This document shows, piece by piece, positions 53,948 to 63,214 of a stretch of 64,000 nt of DNA. The notes beneath the pieces were generated by a model. It was given only the letters and a program-made list of their open reading frames with translations. It did not search any database and was not told the origin of the DNA. Each line of letters opens with the position of its first letter. Position 1 is the stretch's first letter. Source of the stretch: Heterotrichella gracilis (taxonomy: Eukaryota; Sar; Xanthophyceae; Tribonematales; Xanthonemataceae); NCBI GenBank assembly GCA_032358255.1, contig JAULBX010012544.1, forward strand, positions 1-64,000, read 5' to 3'. A program made the position numbers and the translations under genes.

Positions 53948-54496
53948 ATGGCACGCAGACAGTTTATATCAATAATTCCGACCGAAAAAATTATTCGTCA
54001 AATTTTTCTGTTACGTGATGAAAAGGTCATGTTGGATATACATTTAGCGGAATTATATGGTGTGGAGAACAGAGCTTTGAAACAAGGGGTTCGTAGGAAT
54101 TTAGATCTGTTTCCTCCCGATTTTATGTTTGTACTAACTAACAAAGAAATAGAGCTCATGGTATCACAAAATGTGATACCTTCCAAACAATCTTTGGGAG
54201 GCGCTAATCCATATGTATTTACAGAGGCTGGTGTGGCCATGCTTTCAAGTGTTTTGAAAAGTAAACGAGCCAAGGAAATGAATATTGCCATTATGCGGGC
54301 ATTTGTTGCTTTGAGAAAGTTATTATTGGGTAATTCTGAATGGCGCTTAGAAATAGAACGGATCAAGAAAAAATTAACAAATCAAGATAAAAACATTGAA
54401 TTGGTCTTTCAGTATTTGGATGAATTGATCGAGAAAAAGGAAAATAACAAACCCCGGGTTCAAATTGGGTATAAAGTATCCAAGAAAACAAAATAA
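53948..54496 (+). CDS. ORF6N domain-containing DNA-binding protein
   Basis: A 182-residue protein of the ORF6N family (PF10543), a DNA-binding domain first seen in phages and large DNA viruses and common as single genes in Bacteroidota. Visible blocks are LLRDEKVMLDIHLAELYGV, VRRNLDLFPPDFMFVLT, MVSQNVIPSKQSLGG, YVFTEAGVAMLSSVLKS and MNIAIMRAFVALRKLL; a helical C-terminus (120-165) may dimerise. The codons for MVSQNVIPS contain a 21-bp palindrome nearly equal to the 27-bp palindromes upstream, so the protein may bind both promoter and gene body. It follows two broken copies. Its role is unknown. Confidence 0.9.
   Translation: MARRQFISIIPTEKIIRQIFLLRDEKVMLDIHLAELYGVENRALKQGVRRNLDLFPPDFMFVLTNKEIELMVSQNVIPSKQSLGGANPYVFTEAGVAMLSSVLKSKRAKEMNIAIMRAFVALRKLLLGNSEWRLEIERIKKKLTNQDKNIELVFQYLDELIEKKENNKPRVQIGYKVSKKTK
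54160..54180. promoter_or_regulatory. Gene-internal palindrome inside the ORF6N gene
   Basis: GGTATCACA (54160-54168), an AAA spacer, and TGTGATACC (54172-54180). It differs from the core of the 27-bp upstream palindromes at only the two central bases. It encodes part of MVSQNVIPS. Confidence 0.6.
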
Positions 54497-54521
54497 ATAG
54501 CTAGGCTGGTTGGATTGGCTT

Positions 54522-54550
54522 TTTGCAATAAAAAATAGAAGGTATATTTG
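54522..54550 (+). promoter_or_regulatory. Predicted promoter for wecB
   Basis: TTTG at 54522-54525 and an exact TAnnTTTG box, TATATTTG, at 54543-54550, with a 17-base spacer. The ATG is 17 bases after the box. Confidence 0.55.
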
Positions 54551-54567
54551 TGCTCTTAATTTCAAGT

Positions 54568-55713
54568 ATGTTAAAGATCGTTACCATCATCGGAGCTCGT
54601 CCGCAAATTATTAAAGCCGCAGCTTTAAGTCGTGCTATAAAAAATAAATTCTCAACTCAAATTCAAGAAATTATTGTGCACACCGGTCAACACTACGATG
54701 CCAACATGAGTCAGATCTTTTTCGATGAATTAGGTATTCCGGCACCAAATTATAATTTAAACGTAGGCAGCAGCAGTCATGGTAAGCAAACAGCTACTAT
54801 GCTAACCGGTATTGAAGACATTCTTCTAAAAGAAAAACCAAATGCCATTGTGTTATACGGCGACACTAATTCCACCTTATCCGGTGCCATTGCTGCCAGT
54901 AAAATTCATGTGCCGGTGGTTCACATCGAAGCAGGTTTACGTTCGTATAGCAAGGCCATGCCTGAAGAAGTCAACCGTATTTTATGTGATCATGTGAGCA
55001 CGTTGTTATTTTCACCAACCAAAACAGGTTATGATAATTTACTAAAAGAAGGTTTTAATAAAGACGCGCAGGCCCCCTACAGTGCTGATAATCCAAAGAT
55101 TTATCACTGCGGTGATGTGATGTATGACAACAGTTTGTACTTTTCAGCAATAGCTGAATCAAAAACGGATATCCTTCAACGCTTAAAACTAAAAACGAAT
55201 GGATTTATTTTAGCCACCATTCATCGTAATAATAATACGGATGAACCTGAGCGTTTGAATGCTTTATTCAGATCTTTGCACGATATATCTGTCAAACATC
55301 AATTGGAAGTAGTTTTACCACTTCATCCACGCACGGCCAAATTATTAGAGACCAATTTGGATTCTAATCTCTATGCCGGCATCCTATCTAATCCTTTCTT
55401 TAAAATCACCGAACCGGCTTCCTTTTTAGAAATGGTGGCTTTGGAAAAGAATTGCAGGCTGGTGATGACCGACAGTGGCGGGGTTCAAAAGGAAGCTTTT
55501 TATTTTGAAAAACCTTGTGTGATCCTTCGTCCCGAAACCGAATGGGTGGAATTAGTTGAATGCGGTGCTGCCATTGTAGCAGATGCCGATGAAAAAAGGA
55601 TCAAAGCTGCTTTTGACATCCTATTTGCTAAAACTGATTTTAAATTTCCAAAATTATATGGTGATGGAACAGCCGCCGAATTTATTTGCGGAGAGTTAGT
55701 AAAAAATGTTTAG
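54568..55713 (+). CDS. wecB: UDP-N-acetylglucosamine 2-epimerase (non-hydrolysing)
   Basis: Interconverts UDP-GlcNAc and UDP-ManNAc for surface polysaccharide synthesis in the cytoplasm. From ATG 54568 the 381 residues match family length; GTG 54550 overlaps the promoter box and is rejected. Landmarks are IIGARPQIIKAAAL, VHTGQHYDANMS, VYGDTNSTL-like LYGDTNSTLSG, HIEAGLRS, PEEVNRILCDH and TDSGGVQKEAFYF followed by RPETEWVE. Its 3' end overlaps the PorP/SprF-type gene on the other strand by four bases. Linked to the Gfo/Idh/MocA gene at the window start only by theme. Confidence 0.94.
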   Translation: MLKIVTIIGARPQIIKAAALSRAIKNKFSTQIQEIIVHTGQHYDANMSQIFFDELGIPAPNYNLNVGSSSHGKQTATMLTGIEDILLKEKPNAIVLYGDTNSTLSGAIAASKIHVPVVHIEAGLRSYSKAMPEEVNRILCDHVSTLLFSPTKTGYDNLLKEGFNKDAQAPYSADNPKIYHCGDVMYDNSLYFSAIAESKTDILQRLKLKTNGFILATIHRNNNTDEPERLNALFRSLHDISVKHQLEVVLPLHPRTAKLLETNLDSNLYAGILSNPFFKITEPASFLEMVALEKNCRLVMTDSGGVQKEAFYFEKPCVILRPETEWVELVECGAAIVADADEKRIKAAFDILFAKTDFKFPKLYGDGTAAEFICGELVKNV

Positions 55714-56717
55714 AATTTTGGACAACTGACCAGAGCCCGTTTATTGCGTTTACGTTTTTTAGCTACTTCATACACTATCGAAATTTCATGCGCTCCTTTG
55801 GTGCTATTTAAACCTAACTTAGAAATAGTAATATCATAACTGTATCCAATCCTAAAATTTTTGTCCGGTATTTCTACTCCAACTAGTAACGCTATACTTT
55901 CTCGGTTAGGATAACCGGCCTTGTATTTTTTAAAAGGCAATCCTCTGTACCAAACACCAAGATTTAAAAACGACTTAAAATAATAAGCGCCAATATCTAA
56001 TTGATCATAATTCATTTCGTGTTTATAATGAAGACTGGCACTAATAAATTCTTCGAGTTTAGTTTTACCCGAACCTCTGGCCGAAATGATGTAGCGGTAT
56101 CCACCATGAATACTCACAAAGACCGGCAATGGTTCAATATTTCCAACCATGCTGGCATTAGGTTGATTAATGTGTTTGGCCGACATTCCAATCCAGTAAT
56201 TGGTGGTATTATATAAAGCACCGCAGCCCACATCTAAATAATTGATCTTCTCAATACTCAAGGCATCTCTTGAAGAACCACTGCCTGAGCCTGCTGCTAA
56301 CTGATCATTAAATACCAGGTTTGTATAATCCAAACGTTTTTGAGTCATCGCCATAACCATACCAAGTCGCAACTCAGAATATTTATTGATCTTAAAGCGA
56401 TACGCAAAATTTAAGCCTTGTTGTTGTGTTAACAGATTAGAAGTTCCTGCTCGGTCATAAACAATAAATCCACCAATACCACTATTTAGGTTTGACATGT
56501 TGTAATCATAAGACACCATAGCTGTGTTATAAGCCGTTGATACACCCGGCCATTGTAGTCGCCCATTCATGCTAAAACGGTGTTCGTATGTTAAGCCGGT
56601 AAAGGCCGGATTTAAATACAAAGGAGAAGCATAAAACTGTGTAAAATGAGGATCCTGTGCTTTTACCTGAAAGCATACACAAAAAAAGAAAAGGCCTATA
56701 ATGAAATTATTGCGCAT
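55710..56717 (-). CDS. PorP/SprF family T9SS membrane protein
   Basis: A 335-residue outer-membrane barrel-like protein: signal peptide (1-20, ending VKAQD), then the family start HFTQFYASPLYLNPAFTG, with repeated strands (YRFKINKYSELRLGMVMAM, ALYNTTNYWIGMSAKHIN, RIGYSYDITISKLG) and a C-terminal HEISIVYEV. PorP/SprF proteins work with T9SS to place specific adhesins on the surface, as SprF does for SprB. It is last in an operon behind a PD40 protein and a type B adhesin, which is probably its partner. Confidence 0.93.
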   Translation of the reverse strand: MRNNFIIGLFFFCVCFQVKAQDPHFTQFYASPLYLNPAFTGLTYEHRFSMNGRLQWPGVSTAYNTAMVSYDYNMSNLNSGIGGFIVYDRAGTSNLLTQQQGLNFAYRFKINKYSELRLGMVMAMTQKRLDYTNLVFNDQLAAGSGSGSSRDALSIEKINYLDVGCGALYNTTNYWIGMSAKHINQPNASMVGNIEPLPVFVSIHGGYRYIISARGSGKTKLEEFISASLHYKHEMNYDQLDIGAYYFKSFLNLGVWYRGLPFKKYKAGYPNRESIALLVGVEIPDKNFRIGYSYDITISKLGLNSTKGAHEISIVYEVAKKRKRNKRALVSCPKF

Positions 56718-58293
56718 TACTTTTTTTCAATTTAATGGTTAAATAATGACTCAGGGCATCCATTTCAAGTGGCTTTATCTCAAAAGTTAGATTGTCGCAA
56801 TTTTCTGCTTCTACCTCGGCTACATATGTTTTAGTTGGATTTAAAATAATTATGAACCGTCCGCTTATTGAATTTGAATAATAGATGCCGGCATCTTGAT
56901 CCGCGTCTTTTTCTCTAATTGTTATTTGAGCACGACCCGCTTGTCCATCAATACTTACAAAACCTTCTTCAGCCATCAATTCACTTTCAGTGAATCGAGT
57001 GTCTATTTGATAAATATCTACATCACCAAATGAATCTGCTTTTTTGGAGGAATAATAGGCTCGTTGTCCATTTCCGTTTAAAACAAAGAAAATATCACTT
57101 CCAACATCATTAATAGGATAACCTAAATTTTCCGCTTGTGAAAAATGGGTATTCTCACTATCCCAAATACTTTTAAAAACATCGTAATCTCCCATGGTAT
57201 TATGACCTTTGCTGCTAAAATATAAGCTAACACCATCGGGATGTAAAAAAGGTGAATCTTCGTCGTATTTGGTATTAACTGTTGGTCCTAAATTGAGAGG
57301 CGGGCTCCATTGACCGTTAGGAAGTTTTTTTATACGGTAAAGGTCCTTCCCTCCAAGGCCACCCTCACGATTGCTGCTAAAAAATAGTTCGGAGGTATCA
57401 TTACTAAAACAAGCACTCGTTTCAATGAAACGAGAGTTAATTTCATTTCCCATTCGTTCAAGTGCTTCCCATTTATTATTGAGGCCTAATTTGCTTAAAT
57501 AAAGATCACCACTGAGTTGATCCGGACTGGTTCGGTATACGATCATTTTTGTTCCATCCGGACTAATAGCTACACATGCGTCGTTGGTCTCAGTGTTAAT
57601 GGGTTCGCCTATGTTTTTAGCCGGTGTCCATTCACCATTTACTCTGAGTGACACATAAACATCTTCAAAATAAGTTTGATCACTGTTTTTTTTATTATTA
57701 GATGATCCCTCACGTTTGGATGTAAAATATAAGGCAGATTCGTCAGGTGTAATTACCGGAACATAATCGGCGTAAACGGAGTTAATCTTTTTTCCAAGGT
57801 TCTTAATGCTTGATGGATGAGGCTGTTTGATTTGTTCGCGTGCGTTAATACAACTTGAAACCAAATAACTGGTCTCCTCATCGTTATACAAGCGTTTGTT
57901 GGCCGGTACTGTCACATATTGACTTAAAAGTGCGATGGCTTCATCAAACAAATGTTGTTGGTGTTTAATTTTCGCCAGGCAAAATTTAGCATCATTTTTA
58001 GTAGAAATACTTAACGGAGAAACTAGTGGTAAAAGACTATCTATGGAATAGTTGAGTTTAAAGGCACAATAGGCAGCATTCACAGATGCCAATTCATTCA
58101 TTGGATCTTTATCCAATACCAACCGGTAACTTTTCCAGGAGTTTTCATACTCATCATTATCGAGATAATATTGCGCCTCCTTCAGTAGTTTTTTAGTGGA
58201 TGTTTTTTTTCCGGAGTTCTGTGCATGGCCTATAAAACCTGATAAGATCAGACAAATAATTAAAAGACCGTATGTTGTGAAGACTCTACTCAT
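56707..58293 (-). CDS. TPR/PD40 beta-propeller protein of the adhesin operon
   Basis: A 528-residue exported protein: signal peptide (1-24), a TPR-like helical region (about 30-150, with EAQYYLDNDEYENSWKSYRL), and a WD40-like PD40 propeller (about 165-440) with repeated ALYFTSKREGS, DGTKMIVYRTS, ELFFSSNREGGLGGKDLYR and SLYFSSKGHNTMGDYDVF blades; a C-terminal beta domain ends the chain. The layout is like PorE-related T9SS accessory proteins but without a clear OmpA domain. It overlaps the SprF gene by 11 bases and touches the adhesin gene by one base, so translation is coupled. Confidence 0.85.
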   Translation of the reverse strand: MSRVFTTYGLLIICLILSGFIGHAQNSGKKTSTKKLLKEAQYYLDNDEYENSWKSYRLVLDKDPMNELASVNAAYCAFKLNYSIDSLLPLVSPLSISTKNDAKFCLAKIKHQQHLFDEAIALLSQYVTVPANKRLYNDEETSYLVSSCINAREQIKQPHPSSIKNLGKKINSVYADYVPVITPDESALYFTSKREGSSNNKKNSDQTYFEDVYVSLRVNGEWTPAKNIGEPINTETNDACVAISPDGTKMIVYRTSPDQLSGDLYLSKLGLNNKWEALERMGNEINSRFIETSACFSNDTSELFFSSNREGGLGGKDLYRIKKLPNGQWSPPLNLGPTVNTKYDEDSPFLHPDGVSLYFSSKGHNTMGDYDVFKSIWDSENTHFSQAENLGYPINDVGSDIFFVLNGNGQRAYYSSKKADSFGDVDIYQIDTRFTESELMAEEGFVSIDGQAGRAQITIREKDADQDAGIYYSNSISGRFIIILNPTKTYVAEVEAENCDNLTFEIKPLEMDALSHYLTIKLKKSNAQ

Positions 58294-61200
58294 CAGCGTA
58301 ATAATAATACATCACCGGTTTTATTTACTGTTCTGCCATCAATAAATGTGGCAGTGATCTTCCAAATGTAAACATCCTGGGTACACAAGTTCCCTTTGTA
58401 ATAACCATCCCAACCTTCATTTGGGTCTTTGGTATCAAACAACAATTCACCCCAACGTGAATAAATACTTAAGTTGTATTTTTCTGTTCCTTTAATATTA
58501 GGATGAAAAATATCATTACTGGTATCATTTGGATCATAAATTGTACCTGGCGAACCATTTGGATTAGGGGTAAAGGCATTAGGTGTTTCTACCGAACTCT
58601 CAGCAAGGGCGTTCACTGTATTAGGAAGGTCAAACGTGTCTTTACAACCTTCGCTGTTCATCACAATTAAACGAGATTGGAATTCGCCTGCAGTAACATA
58701 GGTATGTGATGGCGATTTTTCATCAGAGGTTTCACCGTCTCCAAAAAGCCAGGTGTAATTTAAATTTTCTGGACTTGATTCGTTAGTGAAGAAAGTTGGT
58801 TGATTAGGAATAAACACAACTAAAGGTTTGGCTGAATACTTGGCGGTAGGTAATGGATATACTTTAATTGGTTTTATAGCTGTGTCGGCACAGGTGTAAA
58901 TATCACGTGCAATAAGTTCTATGTTAATTGTTTTGGTAAATGGATCTTTATTTTCGAAAACGTTGGTTACGCCACCTGTACTGCTAAAACTAATGCCATC
59001 GTATTTCCATTGATACTGCTTAACACCGGGTATGGTATCAAAATAGACCGCTAAAGGACTGCAACCAAAATCGGGATTGGATTTGATATTAAATTCCGGT
59101 TTAGGATGCACAATCATGGGAACCGTTAGTGAATCAACACAATTGTTGACACTGATGGCCTTTAAGGTTACAAAATACGTTCTATTTGAACTGCTTGTGT
59201 TGGCATATGGATGAGTGGTGGTGGAGTTAGTGGTGACTTGAGTAGCACCATCTCCAAAGAACCAATTGTAAGAATCTGCATTAATAGAAGAACTTGAAAA
59301 TTTTATGGTTTTAGGGGAACAAGCCGGAGTGTCAAGCGTAAATATTGTTTTTGGTTGTGGATATAAAGACACTGTTTTTACTATTGAATCTGAACATGAA
59401 TTAGCAGTAGTGACTCTTAATTTTACATTATAGTTATTTAAACCGGCTCCCGGGGCATTTGTAAAGGTAGAACCTGGATTAAGCAGCGACGAAGTTGAGC
59501 CGTTATTAAAATTCCAGAAATTGCTGCTCTGGCCAATACTTGTATTACTGAATGTTGGCGAAAAGGGAGAACATCCAATTCCGGGAATAGTGGTGTAATT
59601 GGCAATTGGGTTGTAAAATACGGTTACCGATCCTGTGCCGGTTCCAATACAACCGTTCGTAGTTTGGGCCGTTAAGGTCACCACGTAAACCAGATTAGTT
59701 GTCCCGGTATTAGTATAAGGCCAGTTGTGCGTAGTTTGTGTGGTAAATGTTGGCGAACCATCTCCGTGGCTCCAGGAATAGGTTGCCACACCTGATACAC
59801 TTTGAAATCCAACTTGTATAGGACTGCATCCGCTGGATGGCACCATTGTTATGGCTGGCTTTGGATCTGCATACACCGTGATTATTTTACGTATGGTATC
59901 TGAACAACTTAAACTGTTTGTCACCACTAATTGGGCACTTAAGGTTTGTGTAAAAAGTGTGTTATTGGTGTAGGTGTGACTTGGACTAGGAGCACCTGAA
60001 ACCCCTCCATCGCCAAAGTTCCAAAAGGAACTTGTAAAGCCTATACTGGTATTATTAAACGTGGTTAATAAGGGTGAACAGCCGGTTGATGAAAGTGTTG
60101 AATAATTTGCCACCGGTTTCGGTCTTATGGAAACAGCCTTTTTGGTACTGTCAAAACAGTTACCATTGGCAGCAATTAAAGTAACAGTATAATTTAAAAA
60201 ATTTTGTGTGGCATTTGAATAAGAATAGCTGGGGTTAGTAGCTGAAGAAGTAGCAGCAATACCATCTGTAAATTTCCATAAATAATTATTGGCATTTATG
60301 CTCGTGTTTGTAAAAGTTACTAAAAGCGGCGGACAGCCAACCGTTGGTGTAGCAGCAAAACTGGCGCTTGGTGTGATGTTAATGGTGATAGCTTGTGATA
60401 TTGAATCGATGCAAAAGGCGGAAGAACATACCAATTTAACGGTATAACTGCCAGGGGCAGTGTAAGTATGAATGGGAGTAGGAGATGCCGACAGCGGACT
60501 CAAATCACCAAAATTCCATGACTGACTGATGATGCTGTTACTTCCGCTGGTTGGTGTAGAATTATTTGTAAAACTGACAGGAGAACCAACACAAGCAGAA
60601 AATGTTGGAAAGGCCGGAAGTGGTTTAGGACGAATAGTGATTGTTTTGGTGCTTACATGAATGCAACTCGTACTGGCGGTAACCACTAGCGTTGGAACAA
60701 ATGTGCCGCTAAGCGTGTAGTTTTGAGTGGGTGGCGATTGAAGTGTACTGGTGTTTCCATTGGCAAATGTCCAGTTCCAGGCAATTGCTCCAACAGAAAG
60801 ATCGGTGAACGAAACATTGCTTAAACTATTACAACCAACGGAAGGCGTAAGTGAAAAATTAGAAACAGGTGAAGCGAGTATAGTAATAACTTGTTTGCTC
60901 GTGTCTGTGCAGGCAGCATTAGCGCCGGCAAAAAATGCCACCAAGGCCACCGTATATGTTCCTGGGTTTGTATAGGTAAAGCTGCGAGTTCCTCCACTTA
61001 GAGTCTGAAAACCCAAGCCGGTACCAAAGTTCCATTGATATGAAACAGAAGGGGTATTAGCTGCATTAGTAAATGTGATACTGGTGTTTTGACATAAATT
61101 ACCACTTGGAGCTACTAATGAAGCTGTTGGTGGATTGACAATTGTAACCACAACCGATGCTCCATCAATACCACATAAATTACTGTCGAGTAATGAAACA

Positions 61201-62066
61201 GCGTAGGAACCCAAAGCTGTATACGTAATACTAATAGGAGCAGTTGGTGGCCAGGGGGTCCAGCCAATGATCGAATCCTGTCCTTTGCCCCAATGATCTC
61301 CTAAATTCCAGCGTTCCTGTCGCTGAAAAATATTGCCTTCGGGCACACAATTACGCGCTGTTGTATTGTTAAATTGAAAGGTGGCATCCGGCCAACAACG
61401 CACTAATTGGTCGGGCGTGATGGCCGCATCATCCAGGTCATAAATTTGAAGTGGATTAAACACAGCATTAGAAGGGTTTCCAAAACGACAAGCATTTAAT
61501 CCCAATAGAGTGACCGAGGTTTCACAATTAACAGTTCCTTTATTATATAAATGAGAAATCGTTTGACCGGCATTAGAGGCGGGATAAACAAAATCTCCTG
61601 TTCCATCACCAAAGTTCCATGTAAAGGTAGTAGTGCCGCTCACGTTGGTACTTGAATTCGTGAAGATGAGTGTTTTAGGCGCACAAGCCTGAGTCACGCC
61701 GGTAGTTGGTATTTGAATAGAAGCTGCTACGGGTCGTTCTACAATAACCGGAGCAGTAAATGTGCATGAAACAGAAGGAATTGTAACTGTGAGAACATAC
61801 GAATTAGTTGTGGAAGCATAGGTATGTGGTATAACACCGGGAGTCGTATACGTGCCTGTTGTATTGGGACTACCATCGCCCCAATTAACGGTATACGTTC
61901 CAAAGGAGGTGTTTGATTGAAGATTCATGTTATAAACCGCACCTGAACAACTAATATAAAGTGGAGTAGTGGTTAGTGTCCCGAGATAATCATAAAATTG
62001 TGGGCATTGACCTTTGACTAAAAATCCTTGAAGAAAAAATAAAAAAATAATTATCCTTTTAAGCAT
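58293..62066 (-). CDS. Giant PKD-repeat adhesin with T9SS type B sorting domain
   Basis: A 1257-residue surface protein: signal peptide (1-20, ending VKGQ), about a dozen PKD-type domains with recurring WNFGDG, WSHGDGSPTF and HTYT motifs, then a gliding-motility-associated C-terminal (type B, CHU_C) domain from AFTPNPNGSPG through NLSIYSRWGELLFDTKDPNE and WDGYYKGNLCTQDVYIWKI. Type B tails depend on PorP/SprF partners, and one is encoded two genes downstream. The start codon is only 21 bases after the RNase P RNA end, with no separate promoter seen. It is likely involved in adhesion or gliding. Confidence 0.9.
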   Translation of the reverse strand: MLKRIIIFLFFLQGFLVKGQCPQFYDYLGTLTTTPLYISCSGAVYNMNLQSNTSFGTYTVNWGDGSPNTTGTYTTPGVIPHTYASTTNSYVLTVTIPSVSCTFTAPVIVERPVAASIQIPTTGVTQACAPKTLIFTNSSTNVSGTTTFTWNFGDGTGDFVYPASNAGQTISHLYNKGTVNCETSVTLLGLNACRFGNPSNAVFNPLQIYDLDDAAITPDQLVRCWPDATFQFNNTTARNCVPEGNIFQRQERWNLGDHWGKGQDSIIGWTPWPPTAPISITYTALGSYAVSLLDSNLCGIDGASVVVTIVNPPTASLVAPSGNLCQNTSITFTNAANTPSVSYQWNFGTGLGFQTLSGGTRSFTYTNPGTYTVALVAFFAGANAACTDTSKQVITILASPVSNFSLTPSVGCNSLSNVSFTDLSVGAIAWNWTFANGNTSTLQSPPTQNYTLSGTFVPTLVVTASTSCIHVSTKTITIRPKPLPAFPTFSACVGSPVSFTNNSTPTSGSNSIISQSWNFGDLSPLSASPTPIHTYTAPGSYTVKLVCSSAFCIDSISQAITINITPSASFAATPTVGCPPLLVTFTNTSINANNYLWKFTDGIAATSSATNPSYSYSNATQNFLNYTVTLIAANGNCFDSTKKAVSIRPKPVANYSTLSSTGCSPLLTTFNNTSIGFTSSFWNFGDGGVSGAPSPSHTYTNNTLFTQTLSAQLVVTNSLSCSDTIRKIITVYADPKPAITMVPSSGCSPIQVGFQSVSGVATYSWSHGDGSPTFTTQTTHNWPYTNTGTTNLVYVVTLTAQTTNGCIGTGTGSVTVFYNPIANYTTIPGIGCSPFSPTFSNTSIGQSSNFWNFNNGSTSSLLNPGSTFTNAPGAGLNNYNVKLRVTTANSCSDSIVKTVSLYPQPKTIFTLDTPACSPKTIKFSSSSINADSYNWFFGDGATQVTTNSTTTHPYANTSSSNRTYFVTLKAISVNNCVDSLTVPMIVHPKPEFNIKSNPDFGCSPLAVYFDTIPGVKQYQWKYDGISFSSTGGVTNVFENKDPFTKTINIELIARDIYTCADTAIKPIKVYPLPTAKYSAKPLVVFIPNQPTFFTNESSPENLNYTWLFGDGETSDEKSPSHTYVTAGEFQSRLIVMNSEGCKDTFDLPNTVNALAESSVETPNAFTPNPNGSPGTIYDPNDTSNDIFHPNIKGTEKYNLSIYSRWGELLFDTKDPNEGWDGYYKGNLCTQDVYIWKITATFIDGRTVNKTGDVLLLR

Positions 62067-62087
62067 CTTTATTCATTTTAAAAAAAA

Positions 62088-62463
62088 GCAAGTTGTAAGC
62101 CGGGTTCTGTTTCATTTTTCCGTTTAACCGAAAAAATATATCTACCATTGATCTTTGCGACCTACCCATTACGGCTCCAGTTTCCTGAATAAGACGGGTC
62201 GCCTTAATTACCGTAACCTATTTGGCCTTTCAACACCCGAGGTTTGCCCTACGTACTTATTACTAAGTATGTCTGTGAGCTCTTACCTCACATTTTCACT
62301 ATGACCGCGGGTTTTACCCCGAGGCTACCTGGTTTTCTGTGGCACTTTCTGTTACAAAAACATTCCTGTTAATGCACCCACCCTTTCAGGTGGCGGATTA
62401 CCCTGTGTTGCCCGGACTTTCCTCCACGAGGTTAAACTCGTGGCGGTAGAATAACTTGCACTT
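62088..62463 (-). ncRNA. rnpB: RNase P RNA (bacterial class A)
   Basis: The catalytic RNA that matures tRNA 5' ends. Read on the minus strand it shows the universal segments GAGGAAAGTCCGGGC near its 5' end, GTGCCACAGAAA, a GGTAAGAGCTCAC-type stem, and ACAGAACCCGGCTTAC near its 3' end. The 5' GCAAGTT pairs with 3' AACTTGC to form P1, which is followed by a run of eight T residues. Length is about 375 nt. Exact ends are plus or minus a few bases. TACCTTTA just upstream of the 5' end may be its -7 box. Confidence 0.95.
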
Positions 62464-62557
62464 AAAGGTAACAAAAAATTGCCGAACGTTTTTTGAAATT
62501 TTACGGAAGTCTGAACAAATTAGACAAATGTTTAAAAACGCATGATTAATCACTTAT

Positions 62558-63184
62558 TTACATAAGTGATAAACCTTCTTTGGCTACATCTATAATGGTA
62601 TAATAAGAATCCTTTAACAATTTATTTTCAATGGTTGAAACTTCAAACCAATCCACTTCCGTAATATCTTCTTCTTTTTGTGGAATTAATTTTTGTGCGT
62701 AATCGGTTTTCATATAAAACCAATAGGCTTGTTTTAAAGCATAGCCTTTTTTATAACGGTAGATGTGAAAGGTAGAAGAAAGGCGTTTAATGATCTTTAA
62801 ATTCTTCACTTGACATTCTTCTTCACATTCTCTTATAGCAGCGTTTTCAATTGTTTCACCTTTCTCTAATTTCCCTTTTGGAAGATCCCACTTGTTATGT
62901 CGGCGAATAAACAAATATTTATTTTCTTTTTCAATAAATCCACCGGCAGCTTCTATGTAATGCAAATAGTGTTGTATAAATAAAAAAGCGCTGGAAAAGC
63001 TGATATTATTGATTTTAATGGATTTTTTATTGTTTTCTTTTAAAAAATCATCCAAAATATTTTTTAGAGTTTTTTCTAACTCTAGTCCTTCGTAAAATTT
63101 AAATGATTGATTCTGTGATGATTGGAAATCAGTATCCGGAAACTCTATGAACTTTTCATTGAAGTATATTTTTTTTGTGTTCAT
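62558..63184 (-). CDS. NUDIX hydrolase
   Basis: A 208-residue cytoplasmic enzyme that hydrolyses a nucleoside diphosphate linked to another group. The NUDIX box is at about 104-126 (GKLEKGETIENAAIRECEEE and CQV): Gly, then Glu after five residues, and RECEEE; the usual Gly after EE is Cys here. An N-terminal 80-residue extension is helical and unfamiliar. Substrate is unknown. It diverges from pyrE, 42 bases away. Confidence 0.9.
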   Translation of the reverse strand: MNTKKIYFNEKFIEFPDTDFQSSQNQSFKFYEGLELEKTLKNILDDFLKENNKKSIKINNISFSSAFLFIQHYLHYIEAAGGFIEKENKYLFIRRHNKWDLPKGKLEKGETIENAAIRECEEECQVKNLKIIKRLSSTFHIYRYKKGYALKQAYWFYMKTDYAQKLIPQKEEDITEVDWFEVSTIENKLLKDSYYTIIDVAKEGLSLM

Positions 63185-63214
63185 AAAAAAGTAGAATATT
63201 GAAAAAACTTAAAT

